Origin: Thermoleophilia bacterium | Lineage (GTDB): Bacteria > Actinomycetota > Thermoleophilia > Gaiellales > Gaiellaceae | Assembly: GCA_029858755.1 (NCBI GenBank) | Contig: JAOUEK010000087.1 | Location: 1-7,369, forward strand | Length of the DNA: 7,369 nt | Direction of reading: 5' to 3' | Shown here: one piece after another, positions 6,461-7,369 of the stretch | Layout of the letters: each line of letters begins with the position of its first letter | Numbering within the stretch: position 1 is the stretch's first letter | Notes under the pieces: generated by a model | Database searches by the model: none | The model's input: the letters and a program-made list of their open reading frames with translations, nothing else | What the model was told of the DNA's origin: nothing | Position numbers and translations under genes: made by a program

Positions 6461-6561
6461 GGGGAATCGCGGAGTATAGCCGGGATTTCCGGCAGTTACG
6501 GCACCAGGCCCGCCGCCGTCCGCAACCGCCCGCAGCTCCCCGACTCGCCGCGGAGTGGTAC
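6461..6561. promoter_or_regulatory. rpsA promoter region
   Basis: This 101-base intergenic region holds a minus-strand -10 box TATACT (6478-6473, one mismatch), 12 bases before the rpsA ATG. Transcription would start near the A at 6467, giving a 5' leader of about 7 bases. No convincing -35 box lies 15-18 bases upstream. A small perfect inverted repeat (GCCGG/CCGGC, 6479-6483 and 6489-6493, 5-base loop) sits directly upstream of the -10 box and could be an operator. No T-run terminator for the upstream gene is visible. Confidence 0.5.
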
Positions 6562-6575
6562 CTACCGCGGAGTGG
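6548..6575. repeat. 11-bp direct repeat flanking a stop codon
   Basis: CCGCGGAGTGG occurs exactly at 6548-6558 and 6565-6575, on either side of the TAG stop (6564-6562, minus strand) of the exported-protein gene. Because CCGCGG is self-complementary, the two copies could also form a 6-bp stem with an 11-base loop. No T-run follows. Possibly a small duplication or a weak transcription-end structure. Confidence 0.4.
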
Positions 6576-7254
6576 CCGCCGCGTGCAGTGTCTGCAGGTC
6601 AGTGGCGGCGACGGTGTGGCCGTCGGCGTCCGCGCCGACGAGGACGGCGCCACCGACCGGCAGGTCGACGCCGGACGCGAGACCGGGGAGCCTGCCGGCG
6701 AAGACGCCGTCGACGAGGCCGAGCGCGCGTGCGCCCGCTCCCGTGTGCAGCGTCACGCTCGTGACGCGTGCGGGGGCCCGCCCGGTGACGACGACGACGT
6801 TCGGGCCGCCGGAGATGCTCCCCCACGGCGAGCCTGTAGCGGGCACCCAGTCGAGGGTCACGTCGAGCTCGCTGTCCGGCGGTGTCTCCGGGTAGCACGC
6901 CAGGTTGAGGTTGGCGAAGGCTGCGGGAGCTGCAGGGGGCGGAACACCCTTGGCCCGCTCGACGACACGCTGAGCAACGCATGCGCCACCCGCTCCCGCC
7001 GGTACGAGCCAGAAGGAGACGTCGTCGCGGTCGGAGAGCGAGACGGCGCCGAAGTACTGTCGCTGCTCGACGGCGACGTCCGGGGGTACGGCGTCACTCG
7101 AGGCCCACGGGAAAAGACCTTCTAGGGGCCCCGGCACCACACCAAGAGCCGGAGCGCCGAGCGCGGTGGCCACGATCGCCGCAACGAGCGACCCGATGGC
7201 CAGCAACCATCCACGTGGTCTGCGACCGAGTGCGATGCGGGATCTCGCGCTCAC
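6562..7254 (-). CDS. Uncharacterised membrane-anchored, probably exported protein
   Basis: I do not recognise this 230-residue protein. It has a basic N-terminus (RSRIALGRRPRG), one hydrophobic helix at about 16-34 that would serve as signal anchor, and then a region rich in Ala, Gly, Pro and Val with short beta-type stretches, as in exported proteins. It has two cysteines in the outer part (Cys92 in GGACVAQ, Cys120 in NLACYPE), which could pair. The GTG at 7254 is chosen because it overlaps the upstream gene's TGA as GTGA; a GTG two codons earlier (7260) is possible, while starts near 7332 would overlap the upstream gene heavily. The GTGA overlap implies translational coupling and a shared role with the edge gene. 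Coding is supported by length and fit with neighbours, function unknown. Confidence 0.65.
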   Translation of the reverse strand: MSARSRIALGRRPRGWLLAIGSLVAAIVATALGAPALGVVPGPLEGLFPWASSDAVPPDVAVEQRQYFGAVSLSDRDDVSFWLVPAGAGGACVAQRVVERAKGVPPPAAPAAFANLNLACYPETPPDSELDVTLDWVPATGSPWGSISGGPNVVVVTGRAPARVTSVTLHTGAGARALGLVDGVFAGRLPGLASGVDLPVGGAVLVGADADGHTVAATDLQTLHAAATPR

Positions 7255-7369
7255 GTGCACGTCGTGTTGCCGGACGTGTGGCTCTTCCCAGCCCCGCCGA
7301 CGTTGATGTAGAGGAAGCTGTGCAGCGACCATCCGAGACAGTAGAACGCCGAGGTCGTGACGGTCTGTG
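7251..7369 (-). CDS. C-terminal end of an unknown, possibly exported or pilin-like protein (5' end outside the window)
   Basis: Thirty-eight codons run from the right edge to a TGA at 7253-7251. The peptide includes SAFYCLGWSLHSFLYINVGG and ends SGNTTCT. Two cysteines 27 residues apart, the second next to the C-terminus, with Gly/Ser/Thr-rich sequence between them, recall the disulfide-closed C-terminal region of type IV pilin-like proteins. That is a resemblance only. The stop overlaps the next gene's start as GTGA, the best sign that the frame is real. The piece is too short for a family call. Confidence 0.5.
   Translation of the reverse strand, partial: QTVTTSAFYCLGWSLHSFLYINVGGAGKSHTSGNTTCT

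Noticed and set aside
4775..6895. 706-residue rightward open frame opposite rpsA
   Set aside because: It is an antisense shadow of coaE, rpsA and part of the exported-protein gene. It has no recognisable domain and crosses the rpsA promoter region.
7253..7262. 10-bp palindrome ACGTGCACGT at the right-hand gene junction
   Set aside because: It falls inside the overlapping coding ends and has no promoter beside it. Palindromes of this kind are expected by chance in GC-rich codons.
1..7369. Defence, phage or mobile-element system
   Set aside because: No integrase, transposase, nuclease, toxin-antitoxin pair, CRISPR repeat or tRNA-linked attachment site is seen. Base composition looks even apart from the short A+T-rich promoter gap.

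Overview
The window is dense, very GC-rich bacterial DNA. Coding covers almost everything, several starts are GTG, and most gaps are 0-50 bases. The gene content (rpsA next to coaE, an AcnR-like TetR repressor, a four-domain S1 protein with an acidic Ala/Glu tail) suggests a high-GC actinobacterium. A deep-branching group such as Thermoleophilia would fit, but that placement is inference. No rRNA, tRNA, CRISPR array or mobile element was recognised, and there is no gene-free stretch longer than about 100 bases.

Left part (1-3239). The 3' part of an N,N-dimethylformamidase-large-subunit-like gene runs rightward and ends 3 bases from the end of a leftward MFS exporter. The MFS gene lies 15 bases downstream of a leftward M29-family metalloaminopeptidase, so the two probably form one operon. 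The peptidase starts at a GTG, and a 43-base intergenic region separates it from a divergent TetR regulator. That short gap holds a good sigma70-type promoter for the peptidase, a -10 box for the regulator, and a palindrome in the promoter spacer that resembles the AcnR operator as I remember it. The simplest reading is an autoregulated repressor that also controls the peptidase-MFS pair.

Middle part (3240-6460). The TetR gene ends tail to tail with a membrane-anchored lytic transglycosylase, their coding ends overlapping by 28 bases. The transglycosylase is the last gene of a leftward operon rpsA - coaE - transglycosylase. coaE follows rpsA after 7 bases, and the transglycosylase start overlaps the coaE stop in a GTGA. 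This operon links ribosomal protein S1, the last step of CoA synthesis and cell-wall remodelling. A -10 box 12 bases before the rpsA ATG predicts a near-leaderless mRNA.

Right part (6461-7369). After a 101-base intergenic region come two more leftward genes, also joined by a GTGA overlap. One is an uncharacterised membrane-anchored, probably exported protein. Upstream of it is the C-terminal end of another protein, with two cysteines near its end, cut by the window edge. I recognise neither beyond that; the edge gene has a pilin-like C-terminal look at best.

I see no clear new multi-gene system. The items most worth following up are the compact divergent promoter/operator with its AcnR-like regulator, the recurring leaderless architecture, and a calcium-loop-like insertion in the dimethylformamidase-like protein.
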